Origin: Synergistales bacterium
Lineage (GTDB): Bacteria > Synergistota > Synergistia > Synergistales > Aminobacteriaceae
NCBI GenBank assembly: GCA_025997955.1
Contig: BNVH01000039.1
Span: forward strand, 1 to 33,549
Length of the DNA: 33,549 bases
Direction of reading: 5' to 3'
Both the position numbers and the translations under genes were made by a program. Each line of letters begins with the position of its first letter. Within the stretch, counting starts at the first letter, position 1. This document shows positions 1 through 8,033 of this stretch, piece by piece. The notes under the pieces are model-generated. The model was not told the origin of the DNA. It saw nothing but the letters and a program-made list of their open reading frames with translations, and did no database searches.

Positions 1-123
1 GTACTCACCCGTCCGCCGCTCCGTCCATAATCCGTATTGCTACTTCATACGTCGTCGCTCGACTTGCATGTGTTAAGCACGCCGCCAGCGTTCGTCCTGA
101 GCCAGGATCAAACTCTCAGCTCA
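1..123 (-). rRNA. rrs: 16S ribosomal RNA, 5' end (partial)
   Basis: The reverse complement carries the conserved 16S 5' region: the 27F-type site AGAGTTTGATCCTGGCTCAG lies at about 97-116, followed by the conserved GACGAACGCTGGCGGCGTG stretch, then CATGCAAGTCGAGCG and, at the window edge, GGCGGACGGGTGAGTAC. The gene is transcribed leftwards and only its first ~120 nt are present. The mature 5' end is placed at about 123 by analogy with E. coli numbering, so it is uncertain by several bases. The remaining rRNA operon lies outside the window. Confidence 0.97.
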
Positions 124-255
124 ATACTTTGACTGACATCTCGCTTACGCAAGATAAAACAAAAACTCTCATTTTGCTTGTAACTTATGCACTGTATTCT
201 TTTATCAAGTTTCGGTCACTCGCTCTCACTCTTGCCCTGAGCGGCAACAGGAGGT
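124..255 (-). other. rRNA operon leader (transcribed spacer before 16S)
   Basis: These bases lie between the predicted rRNA start site (about 249) and the mature 16S 5' end, so they should form the processed leader. On the minus strand the leader begins with a small TTGCC...GGCAA hairpin and later has CTTGC-GTAA-GCGAG. I see no tRNA and no convincing boxB/boxA antitermination pair. The stretch contains no credible coding region. Confidence 0.6.
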
Positions 256-284
256 AATATAACATGGCGTTTTTAAAAAAGCAA
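256..284 (-). promoter_or_regulatory. rRNA operon promoter
   Basis: On the minus strand there is TTGCTT (complement of 279-284), a 17-nt spacer, and TATATT (complement of 256-261). This is a good sigma-70-type promoter about 130 nt upstream of the 16S 5' end, as expected for an rrn operon. It points away from the penicillin-binding protein gene, so the two units are divergent. Confidence 0.7.
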
Positions 285-373
285 CCCCCCAATTGCGATA
301 AAAATATTCTGACTTTTTAATTGGCTCGAAACGCTTGGGGTATGTTCAGGAAAAGTTACGCGCGAAAAGGCTA

Positions 374-392
374 TATAATAGGCTTATATAAT
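374..392 (+). promoter_or_regulatory. Possible -10 elements for the PBP gene
   Basis: Two TATAAT hexamers (374-379 and 387-392) lie 24-42 nt before the predicted start. Neither has a good -35 box at 16-18 nt, so this is only a candidate promoter region. The overall AT-rich tract fits a promoter between divergent units. Confidence 0.35.
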
Positions 393-415
393 ATGAATGA
401 TATGGAGGATTTATT

Positions 416-2668
416 TTGAATAGAACCCCGGCCTCGCCAAAACGACAGAGTAAGCCCGTTAGAAAGGGCGCGCGAAAAAAGCGCTCTGTCTTGAAGATTA
501 TATTTTTGTTGTTCTTCATTGTGCTTCTCTTGGGGCTCGGCTTGGTCAGCGCGGGTGTAGCTTGGTACGTGGTAAAAATATCCGACGACTTGCCAAGCGC
601 CATCGAGATGACCGCCTACAAAAACAGCGAGCCGAGCGTCATCTACGACCGCAACGGAGAGGTGATAGCTCGTCTCTTCATCGAAAACCGTACGTCGCTT
701 CAGCTCGGGCAGGTTTCCCCTTGGCTCATCCACGCCGTCTTGGCCGCTGAGGATTCGGCCTTCTATCAGCACGGGGGCTTTCGCGTCACGTCCATACTCC
801 GCGCTCTCTGGATGGACATAATCGCGCGCGACAAAATGCAGGGCGCGAGCACAATAACGCAGCAGCTCGCCCGCAACCTTTTTTTGACGCAAGAAAAAAG
901 CATAGCGCGAAAGGCCAAAGAAATAATCATAGCCATGCGTATGGAAAAACTTTTCTCTAAAGACAAAATCCTCGAGATGTATCTCAACACGATAAACTTC
1001 GGCAGGGGCGCTTGGGGCGCGGAGACCGCGGCGCGCACGTATTTCGGCTGCTCGGCCTCAGAGCTCAACATAGCGCAAAGCGCCATCATAGCCGGCCTGA
1101 TAGCCGCTCCCAGCCGCTATAATCCCTTGAGCAACCTCCAAAACGCCAAGGCAAGGCAGAATTACGTCTTGGGACGCATGGAGGCCTTGGGCTGGATAAC
1201 CACCGCTCAGAGAAAAAACGCCTACGACGAAAAACTCGTCTTCAAGCATATCCCAAACCGAGTCGAAGAATACAACTTGGCCCCTTATTTCGTGTCGCAC
1301 ATCCTGTTCAATGAGCTTTTGCCCAGATACGGCACGGATTTGGTCTACTCAGGCGGCATGAAGATATATACGACCTTAGATTTAAAAATGCAGGACAAAG
1401 CTCAGGAAGCGGTCGCCTCACTCAAGAGCCAGGGCGCGCTTGTATGCTTAGTTGCCGAAACAGGCGAGGTGTTGTCGCTCGTGGGGGGAAAGGACTTCAA
1501 TCAGAGTAAGTTCAACCGCGCCACCCAGGCGTTTCGCCAGCCGGGATCGAGCTTCAAGCCGGTGGTCTACGCCGCCGCGCTCGAAAATGACATTATGCCC
1601 TCGGATCATTTTATGGACGCGGAGCTGTTGTTCGAGAATAAGGGGGGCAACGGCAAAAGCTGGTCGCCCAAGAACAGTGATGGTAAATATCACGGAGAGG
1701 TGACAGTTCAGCGAGCTCTGAGCAGCTCTTATAACACCGTAGCCGTGCGCGCCGCGGCCTACACCGGTACAGCGCCGGTAGTAACTATGGCCCGCGCCAT
1801 GGGCGTAACATCCGAGCATCTGCCGAACGACCTCTCCGTGGCGCTCGGCGCGGCAAGCGTGACGCCCCTTGAGATGGCCGTCGTCTTCAACTGTTTCACC
1901 AACGGAGGCAAAAGGACGCCCCCCATAATGATACGCGAGATACGAAGCGGCAACGGAGAGATTCTAGAGTCTCACGCTCCGCAGCCTATAGAAACCGTGA
2001 AGCCTGAAACGGCCTACGTTTTACGCTCCATGATGCTTGATGTAGTGACCGGCGGTACGGGAACTCGCGCGCGCGTTCCCAACCACGAGACGTTCGGCAA
2101 AACCGGCACGTCGAACGACTTTATCGACGCGTGGTTCATAGGCGGAATTCCGGGCCTGACGACGGCCGTGTACGTCGGCAATGACAACCACAAGACCCTC
2201 GGGCGCAACCAGACCGGCGGCGTTGCCGCGGCGCCGGCGTGGAAGATGTTTATGGAGTTTGCCGCAACCCGTATGCAGTCCCCTGAAAAATTTGCCCCTC
2301 CGCCGGCTTGGGTGGAGGTCGAGTCCGTTAGGATTTGCCGTGACACCGGCTTTTTGGCGCGTCAGGGCTGTCACGCTGTGCGTATTTACATGCCGCTTGG
2401 CGCGGCCCCGACGTCCGAGTGTCCCTTACACGGCGGCAACTACGCGTTTGCTCGCGAGGACCCTAACGCGCCGCGTCTTTATCTCATAGAGCAGGACGAC
2501 GCCGTCGTCAGCGAGACGATACCCAACGAGGTCGAGCCTCCGCGACCCACGCCTCAGCACACCCAGCCCGTACCGAGCGAGCCCACCTACAACCAAGATC
2601 CAAGTCCGGCGGACGTTATCGAGGAGCGTTATCAGAAGCTATTGCGGGAGTATGGAATATCAAAATGA
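416..2668 (+). CDS. mrcA: Class A penicillin-binding protein (PBP1A-type transglycosylase/transpeptidase)
   Basis: This 750-aa bifunctional enzyme polymerises and cross-links peptidoglycan at the outer face of the inner membrane. A basic cytoplasmic tail is followed by one membrane segment (about residues 25-52). The GT51 transglycosylase domain shows EDSAFYQHGG with catalytic Glu at about 112, then the QGASTITQQLARN and KILEMYLN motifs. The transpeptidase domain has SSFK (Ser378, Lys381), SYN (438-440) and KTGTS (562-566). The C-terminal tail after about 690 is Pro-rich and probably disordered. The start is TTG at 416, chosen because GGAGG (404-408) lies 7 nt upstream and no ATG fits. Length and domain order are normal for PBP1A. 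The stop overlaps an ATG (ATGA at 2665-2668). Confidence 0.96.
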   Translation: MNRTPASPKRQSKPVRKGARKKRSVLKIIFLLFFIVLLLGLGLVSAGVAWYVVKISDDLPSAIEMTAYKNSEPSVIYDRNGEVIARLFIENRTSLQLGQVSPWLIHAVLAAEDSAFYQHGGFRVTSILRALWMDIIARDKMQGASTITQQLARNLFLTQEKSIARKAKEIIIAMRMEKLFSKDKILEMYLNTINFGRGAWGAETAARTYFGCSASELNIAQSAIIAGLIAAPSRYNPLSNLQNAKARQNYVLGRMEALGWITTAQRKNAYDEKLVFKHIPNRVEEYNLAPYFVSHILFNELLPRYGTDLVYSGGMKIYTTLDLKMQDKAQEAVASLKSQGALVCLVAETGEVLSLVGGKDFNQSKFNRATQAFRQPGSSFKPVVYAAALENDIMPSDHFMDAELLFENKGGNGKSWSPKNSDGKYHGEVTVQRALSSSYNTVAVRAAAYTGTAPVVTMARAMGVTSEHLPNDLSVALGAASVTPLEMAVVFNCFTNGGKRTPPIMIREIRSGNGEILESHAPQPIETVKPETAYVLRSMMLDVVTGGTGTRARVPNHETFGKTGTSNDFIDAWFIGGIPGLTTAVYVGNDNHKTLGRNQTGGVAAAPAWKMFMEFAATRMQSPEKFAPPPAWVEVESVRICRDTGFLARQGCHAVRIYMPLGAAPTSECPLHGGNYAFAREDPNAPRLYLIEQDDAVVSETIPNEVEPPRPTPQHTQPVPSEPTYNQDPSPADVIEERYQKLLREYGISK

Positions 2669-2745
2669 CCATAAACGAACCAGTAAACACACCCGGTGAG
2701 ACCGTATTGGAGAAATACGATTCAAGGGTTTTCAAAGATGTATAA
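2665..2745 (+). CDS. Tiny ORF overlapping the PBP stop (26 aa, doubtful)
   Basis: An ATG overlaps the PBP stop codon (ATGA) and opens a 26-codon frame ending at TAA 2743-2745, just inside the predicted dgkA start. The arrangement would suit translational coupling between the PBP gene and dgkA. The peptide is hydrophilic (MTINEPVNTPGETVLEKYDS...) and I do not recognise it. It could equally be chance or a remnant of an older gene start. Confidence 0.2.
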   Translation: MTINEPVNTPGETVLEKYDSRVFKDV

Positions 2746-3121
2746 TGGTCGCCGTATGAAGCGTTACAGTGTCCTGACCCGCCTCTATATGGGGACGCGC
2801 TACTCCGTGAGCGGTTTAATCTGCGCGCTGAAGCAAGAGCAGGCGTTCGAGTTTGAAGCCATCGCCTTGATGATTCTTTGCGCCGTTCTTTTATGTCTGA
2901 GGCCGGGTTTTCTGATTTTCACGGCGCTTGTTGGCGCTTGGATGCTTGTGATGGCGCTTGAATTAGTCAACAGCGCTGTGGAAAGGGCGTTCGACCTCAT
3001 AGACATGAAATTCCACCCTCAGATCAAGGCCGGGAAGGACATGCTTTCAGCGGCGGTGTTCTTGATGATATCGTTTAACGTGTTTTTGTGGTGCTTGTTT
3101 TTGTTATGGTTTGTTCGATGA
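2738..3121 (+). CDS. dgkA: Diacylglycerol/undecaprenol kinase (DgkA family)
   Basis: Small integral-membrane kinase that phosphorylates diacylglycerol or undecaprenol for lipid-carrier recycling; which substrate is used cannot be read from sequence. The family signature ELVNSAVERAFDLID and the following KDMLSAAV motif are present, with three predicted membrane segments. The start is ambiguous. An upstream GTG (2696) has no SD. ATG 2738 has AAGGG (2724-2728) at a usable distance and gives 127 aa, close to the family norm. A later ATG at 2756 is also possible. Placement after the PBP gene suits a role in cell-wall lipid carrier metabolism. A strong terminator follows at 3190-3234. Confidence 0.92.
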   Translation: MYNGRRMKRYSVLTRLYMGTRYSVSGLICALKQEQAFEFEAIALMILCAVLLCLRPGFLIFTALVGAWMLVMALELVNSAVERAFDLIDMKFHPQIKAGKDMLSAAVFLMISFNVFLWCLFLLWFVR

Positions 3122-3189
3122 TTCTGATTTTCTTTGACCAAGGAGATGTCCGTTTTGTTTCTTGGGCAGTATTCCTGTTATAGAGCTTC

Positions 3190-3234
3190 AAAAAGGCGCA
3201 AATAAAAAGTCTGACTTTTAATTTGCGCCTTTTT
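3190..3234. terminator. Bidirectional-type intrinsic terminator after dgkA
   Basis: Nearly perfect long hairpin: AAAAAGGCGCAAAT (3190-3203) pairs with ATTTGCGCCTTTTT (3221-3234). It continues through one A.A mismatch into AAAAGT/ACTTTT around a CTG loop. The flanking A-tract and T-tract make it usable in both directions. It separates the PBP-dgkA unit from ribD. Confidence 0.85.
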
Positions 3235-3280
3235 GATTTATGATTTCTCTTAAGTAATGCCATTACACGGGGGTGATTTT

Positions 3281-4408
3281 ATGAAAAATACGGCAGACGA
3301 ATACTTCATGTCCCGCGCGCTCTCCTTGGCTTGGAGAGGCGTTGACGGCGCGTCCCCGAACCCGCGCGTCGGTTGTGTGCTGACAAAAGACGGATATGTG
3401 ATAGGCGAGGGGTATCACGAGCGCTATGGGGAACAGCACGCAGAGGTGAACGCGCTGAACGACGCGGCCGACAGGGGTGAGGATACGAAAGGCGCCACGG
3501 CTTACGTAACGCTTGAGCCTTGTTCGCACTTCGGGCGAACTCCTCCTTGCGCCCCGCGTCTCGTGGAAAGCGGTGTCTCTCGCGTCGTCGTGGGCTCTCT
3601 TGACCCAAACCCCAAGGTGAGCGGAGCCGGGATAGATATTTTGCGCGGGGCCGGAGTGGAAGTCACTATGCCCTGCAAGGAAAAAGAATGCAAATGGTTG
3701 AATCGCGGCTTTTTCAGGAGTTTCACGCTTCACCGTCCTTGGGTGACGCTCAAGGCCGCCGTCGGGCTTGACGGCAGAATGGCCCTCTTGAACGGCGTCA
3801 GCAACTGGATAACGGGCGATATGGCGCGCGATATAGCCCACCTTATGAGAGCGGAGCACGACGGAATATTAGTCGGCGCTGGCACAGTTATCAAAGACAA
3901 CCCCAAACTGACCGCGCGCCGTGTTTGCGGTCGCTCCCCGCTTCGCGTAGTATTGGACTCTCACCTCTTGATATCGCCAAGCGTGGCGAATATGTCTTAT
4001 GATGTTTTGGGCGAAGGGTGTCTTATACTGACGCTTGAGCAAAATTATATTGCAAAAAGACGCGAGAGCATCGAAAAGACAGGCGCAGAAGTCGTTGTTT
4101 TGCCGTCATGCGACGAGTCGGGCAAGATTGACTTGTCACTTGTCATGGCTGAGCTTTACAAGCGTAATATACGGTCGGTTATGGTTGAAGGGGGACCAAA
4201 AATTTTATCGTCATTTATAAAGAAAAAACTGTGTGATTCATTGACTCTCTTTAAAGCCGCGTCCATAATGGGCGAGGGGCCAGGTCTGGGCGACGGGTTC
4301 AGTTTTGAAACCATGAATGACATAGCTCGCTTGAGAGATGTCAAAGTGAGACGCGCGGGCGATGATGTTTTGATAGAGGGGGTTTTTCGATGTTCACCGG
4401 CCTTGTAG
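3281..4408 (+). CDS. ribD: Bifunctional riboflavin deaminase/reductase RibD
   Basis: Catalyses deamination of the pyrimidine ring and reduction of the ribosyl side chain, the second and third steps of riboflavin synthesis from GTP. The N-terminal zinc deaminase has HAE (His53) and the paired cysteines of EPCSHFGRTPPC (Cys81, Cys90). The C-terminal reductase has ITGDMAR, the segment ILVGAGTVIKDNPKLTAR, and MVEGGPKI near the end. I chose ATG 3281 (375 aa) because GGGGGTG (3269-3275) precedes it; an in-frame ATG at 3257 lacks an SD. The end overlaps ribE by 19 nt. I see no FMN riboswitch upstream; the space is filled by the dgkA terminator. Confidence 0.96.
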   Translation: MKNTADEYFMSRALSLAWRGVDGASPNPRVGCVLTKDGYVIGEGYHERYGEQHAEVNALNDAADRGEDTKGATAYVTLEPCSHFGRTPPCAPRLVESGVSRVVVGSLDPNPKVSGAGIDILRGAGVEVTMPCKEKECKWLNRGFFRSFTLHRPWVTLKAAVGLDGRMALLNGVSNWITGDMARDIAHLMRAEHDGILVGAGTVIKDNPKLTARRVCGRSPLRVVLDSHLLISPSVANMSYDVLGEGCLILTLEQNYIAKRRESIEKTGAEVVVLPSCDESGKIDLSLVMAELYKRNIRSVMVEGGPKILSSFIKKKLCDSLTLFKAASIMGEGPGLGDGFSFETMNDIARLRDVKVRRAGDDVLIEGVFRCSPAL

Positions 4409-5049
4409 AGGCCCCAGGGAGGGTGCGGCATATTCATAAAGCCGACTCTGTCGTAAATCTCGCTATAGAATGTCCCGAAATAGCGCCTGAGTTAGCTATT
4501 GGTCAGTCTGTGGCCGTCAGCGGCGTATGCTTGAGCGTAACGGCTTTGCGCGGCGCGGTCTTCGAGGTGGAGATGATGCCCGAAACACTGAATAAAACGC
4601 GCTTTGTTTCGCTGAGAGCAGGAGAACGCGTAAACCTTGAACGAGCTATGAAATTAGGCGACAGACTTGACGGGCATATAGTGCAGGGACATATAGACGG
4701 CGTGGCTACATTGACGGAGTTATCAGGAGTCGCGACTAAGGTAGCGCGTTTTAGTATAGACAGCGCGGCGGGACGGTTTATCGTCTCAAAAGGCTCCGTC
4801 GCCGTGGACGGAGTGAGTCTTACCGTCATAGATGTCTTTGAGGGCGGCGAGTTTTCAAATTTTTCGGTTGGGCTGATTCCTGAAACCCTCAAAAATTGCA
4901 CCCTTGGGCAAATCAAGGTGGGGGAGCGCGTAAACGTTGAGACGGACATAATCGGCCGATATGTTGAGCGTATGTTGGCAGCGCGGAATAAAGACATTAA
5001 AAGCGCCGATTCATTGACCATAGACAAGCTGCGTAATCTTGGTTTTTGA
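4390..5049 (+). CDS. ribE: Riboflavin synthase, alpha subunit
   Basis: 219-aa enzyme that dismutates two lumazines to riboflavin, the last step of the pathway. It begins with the diagnostic MFTGLVE and has the two tandem lumazine-binding barrels. The first contains SVAVSGVCLSVTAL and the second SVAVDGVSLTVIDV, with GHIVQGHIDGVATL between them. It overlaps ribD, so the two are co-translated. Genes for the other steps (ribBA, ribH) are not in this window, unlike the full rib operon of many Firmicutes. Some databases call this gene ribC or ribE. Confidence 0.96.
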   Translation: MFTGLVEAPGRVRHIHKADSVVNLAIECPEIAPELAIGQSVAVSGVCLSVTALRGAVFEVEMMPETLNKTRFVSLRAGERVNLERAMKLGDRLDGHIVQGHIDGVATLTELSGVATKVARFSIDSAAGRFIVSKGSVAVDGVSLTVIDVFEGGEFSNFSVGLIPETLKNCTLGQIKVGERVNVETDIIGRYVERMLAARNKDIKSADSLTIDKLRNLGF

Positions 5050-5064
5050 GAAGTGCGCTATAAT
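5039..5064 (+). promoter_or_regulatory. Weak candidate promoter for secA
   Basis: A consensus TATAAT (5059-5064) lies 45 nt before the secA start. The best upstream match, TTGGTT at 5039, is only 14 nt away, so the -35 is poor. secA may alternatively be read through from ribE. Confidence 0.3.
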
Positions 5065-5108
5065 GAAAATATATACGCTTATTGTGATTGTATTATGAGG
5101 TGGATAAA

Positions 5109-7991
5109 ATGTGGAGCAGTATAAAGGCTATGCTTGGGCTTGACCCCAACGAAACGGCCCTCAAGAAATATCGCGGCGTTGTGGAGAGGGCCAATTCTTT
5201 TTCACAGGAAATCGAGGCTATGGATAGCGAAGCGCTGCATTCGAGGGGCGCGTCTCTAAAAGAACTGGCGATCAAAGGAGAGCCTTTGGACGACCTGTTG
5301 CCGGAGGTTTTCGCGGTTGTGCGCGAGGCTTCATGGCGGACCATAGGCTTGCGTCACTATGACGTACAGCTGATAGGAGGGGCCACGCTTCACGACGGGA
5401 AAATCGCGGAGATGCGCACCGGTGAGGGCAAAACCCTTGTCGCGCCTTTGGCTGTGGTGCTAAACGCCATGACGGGCGATGGCGTCCACCTCATAACGGT
5501 CAACGATTACCTTGCGCGGCGCGATGCCGCTTGGATGACGCCGGTTTATAACTTTCTTGACCTGTCCGTTGGCGTAATCTACCCATACATGCCGTCCGAG
5601 GAGCGCTACAAAGCGTATCGCGCGGACATAACCTACGGAACAAACAGCGAGTTCGGCTTTGACTACCTGCGCGACAACATGGTCATGCAGGGAGACCAAA
5701 TGGTGCAGCGAGAACACGCTTTTTGCATAGTGGACGAGGTCGACTCCATACTCATAGACGAGGCCAGAACACCTCTCATAATATCAGGCCCCTCAACCGA
5801 TAACGTCGCGGCATACGTCCAGGCCGACGGCGTGGCGCGTCAGTTAAAAGAGGGCGCGGATTACGAACGCGACGAAAAAGAGCGCAGCATAGCCATTACG
5901 GAGGCCGGAATCCAGCATTGCGAGAACGTCCTTAAGACGCCTGAGCTCTTCTCTGATCCGCGGCACTCGGAGATGGCCCACAGGATAGTTCAGGGCATCA
6001 AAGCTCACAGGCTCTTTCAGCGTGATGTGGACTACGTGGTCAACAATGGCGAGATAGTCATAGTTGACGAGTTTACAGGGCGTCTTATGGTAGGCCGCCG
6101 CTACTCCGATGGTCTGCATCAGGCCATTGAGGCCAAGGAGCGTGTGAAAGTGGGCCGCGAAAGCCAGACTTTGGCGACCATTACACTCCAAAATTATTTT
6201 AGGATGTACCGCAAGCTCGCCGGCATGACGGGCACAGCTGTGACGGAGGCCGAGGAGTTCAAAGAAATCTACGGACTTCAGGTCGTCACCATACCTACCC
6301 ACAAAGACATGATACGCGTAGATAATCCAGATGTCATCTACGGTACGGTCGCCGAAAAATTCAACGCCGTAGCCGACGAGGTTGAGGAGTGCAGCAAAAG
6401 CGGACGTCCGGCGCTTGTCGGCACTACTTCTATCGAAAATTCTGAGCGCGTCAGTAGGCTTTTAAAGGCGCGCAAGGTGTCACACCAGGTCTTAAACGCA
6501 AAATATCACGAAAAGGAAGCCGCAATAGTAGCCCAAGCCGGACACTACGGAGCCGTCACAGTGGCCACCAACATGGCAGGCAGAGGCACTGACATAATGC
6601 TTGGCGGAAACCCGGAGTTTTTAGCAAAGGAGAAACTCTTAGCCACACGTCCTAAAATCGATTGGAAAATCAAAACCATAGAACCAGATGATGTATATGG
6701 CTATTTCATTCAGTACACAAACATAGCGCCGGACACATTAGCGCGAAACTATCAAAGAGACCGCCGGCTTGTTCAGCTTGGAGACGCGGGGACTGAGAAC
6801 GGAGAATATTCCGAGTTTTTGAGACATGTTTTTTCTACCCTTAAAAACGAGTACGAGTCTAACTTGTCCGACTTTCGTGTAGCTTGCCAGGCGGAGCATG
6901 AGAAAGTCGTAGCGGTCGGAGGGCTTTGCATAATAGGCACAGAGCGCCACGAGGCGCGGCGTATAGACAACCAGCTAAGAGGCCGCTCGGGCCGTCAAGG
7001 AGACCCCGGCGCAAGCCGTTTTTATCTCTCGCTTGAGGATGACTTGCTCAGGCTTTTTGGGGCGGAGCGTATTCAGGGGCTTATGGGCAAGCTCGGAATG
7101 ACAGACGGCGAGGCCATTGAGTCTTCTATGCTGTCAAAAGTCATAGAGTCCTCTCAGCACAAGGTCGAACAGATGCACTTCGACATCAGAAAACAGCTTT
7201 TGGCGTACGACAACGTCATGAACCAACAAAGGGAGGCCGTCTACTCTGAGCGCCATACTATACTGCGCGAAGATGACATGAAAGACTACGGTTGGGGTGT
7301 GGTCGAAGGTGTGTTTTCGGATATCTTGGATCGCTCGTTCCCGGAACATGAAGAAGCGGACAGCGCAAGAGCCGCGTCCAGAATCAAGTCGATTTTGGGG
7401 CCGTGCGAATGTGTCAATATGGTATCCCGTCTTGAGACGCGTTCTGAGATGGAGATTGAGCGAGATGGAATTATAGAGGCTATCAAGGAGCGTTATGACG
7501 CGAAAATATCCGATCTCTCAAGCGGCGTGAGCGGCGCGAACAGCGCCGGGGCTATAGATAATCTCATCAGATATATAGTATTGAACATCTTAGACGACGC
7601 TTGGCGCGACCATTTGCTTGGTATGGATGAGCTGAGGCGCGGCATAGGACTTCGCGCCATAGGTCAGAAAGACCCTTTGTTGGAGTATCAGTTCGAGTCG
7701 TTCAACCTCTTTCAGGAGATGATGATTCTCGTGCGGAGATCGTTCACCGAGCAGTTCTTCCGCGTCAAGGTCGTCTCGGAGAACGCGCCCCGGCGCGCCG
7801 CGCGAACCGGCAACGAAGAGTTTTCGGCTCTCAACGAAAATAGCAACATGAGCGAGTCACTGCAAGCCGCCATACGCGCGGGAGAGGGCGTTCATACCCC
7901 CGTCCGTAAGAGCGTCCGCGTCGGGCGCAACGACCCTTGTCCATGCGGCAGTGGCAAAAAATACAAACATTGCTGCGGCCGAAACGCCTGA
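5109..7991 (+). CDS. secA: Preprotein translocase ATPase SecA
   Basis: Motor that drives unfolded secretory proteins through SecYEG. The helicase-like core shows MRTGEGKT (Walker A, 105-109), VDEVDSILIDEARTP (Walker B region near 208), GMTGTAVTEAEEF, MAGRGTDIMLGG and GTERHEARRIDNQLRGRSGRQGD. The C-terminus is a SEC-C zinc tail with Cys944, Cys946, Cys955 and Cys956. An insert of roughly 80 residues separates GGNPE from the VGGLCIIGTERHE motif; such NBD2 inserts occur in several phyla and make this 960-aa protein longer than the Bacillus form. The start is ATG 5109 behind GAGGTGG (5097-5103); the frame also reads from TTG 5088 without support. Confidence 0.97.
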   Translation: MWSSIKAMLGLDPNETALKKYRGVVERANSFSQEIEAMDSEALHSRGASLKELAIKGEPLDDLLPEVFAVVREASWRTIGLRHYDVQLIGGATLHDGKIAEMRTGEGKTLVAPLAVVLNAMTGDGVHLITVNDYLARRDAAWMTPVYNFLDLSVGVIYPYMPSEERYKAYRADITYGTNSEFGFDYLRDNMVMQGDQMVQREHAFCIVDEVDSILIDEARTPLIISGPSTDNVAAYVQADGVARQLKEGADYERDEKERSIAITEAGIQHCENVLKTPELFSDPRHSEMAHRIVQGIKAHRLFQRDVDYVVNNGEIVIVDEFTGRLMVGRRYSDGLHQAIEAKERVKVGRESQTLATITLQNYFRMYRKLAGMTGTAVTEAEEFKEIYGLQVVTIPTHKDMIRVDNPDVIYGTVAEKFNAVADEVEECSKSGRPALVGTTSIENSERVSRLLKARKVSHQVLNAKYHEKEAAIVAQAGHYGAVTVATNMAGRGTDIMLGGNPEFLAKEKLLATRPKIDWKIKTIEPDDVYGYFIQYTNIAPDTLARNYQRDRRLVQLGDAGTENGEYSEFLRHVFSTLKNEYESNLSDFRVACQAEHEKVVAVGGLCIIGTERHEARRIDNQLRGRSGRQGDPGASRFYLSLEDDLLRLFGAERIQGLMGKLGMTDGEAIESSMLSKVIESSQHKVEQMHFDIRKQLLAYDNVMNQQREAVYSERHTILREDDMKDYGWGVVEGVFSDILDRSFPEHEEADSARAASRIKSILGPCECVNMVSRLETRSEMEIERDGIIEAIKERYDAKISDLSSGVSGANSAGAIDNLIRYIVLNILDDAWRDHLLGMDELRRGIGLRAIGQKDPLLEYQFESFNLFQEMMILVRRSFTEQFFRVKVVSENAPRRAARTGNEEFSALNENSNMSESLQAAIRAGEGVHTPVRKSVRVGRNDPCPCGSGKKYKHCCGRNA

Positions 7992-8033
7992 GGTTTTGTG
8001 GAATAGCGGCATAAAATTAGGAGGGTTTGTCCG

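Noticed and set aside
3122..3280. FMN riboswitch before ribD
   Set aside because: The conserved RFN boxes (such as the GGGGCAGGG-type start) are not present; the space is occupied by the dgkA terminator.
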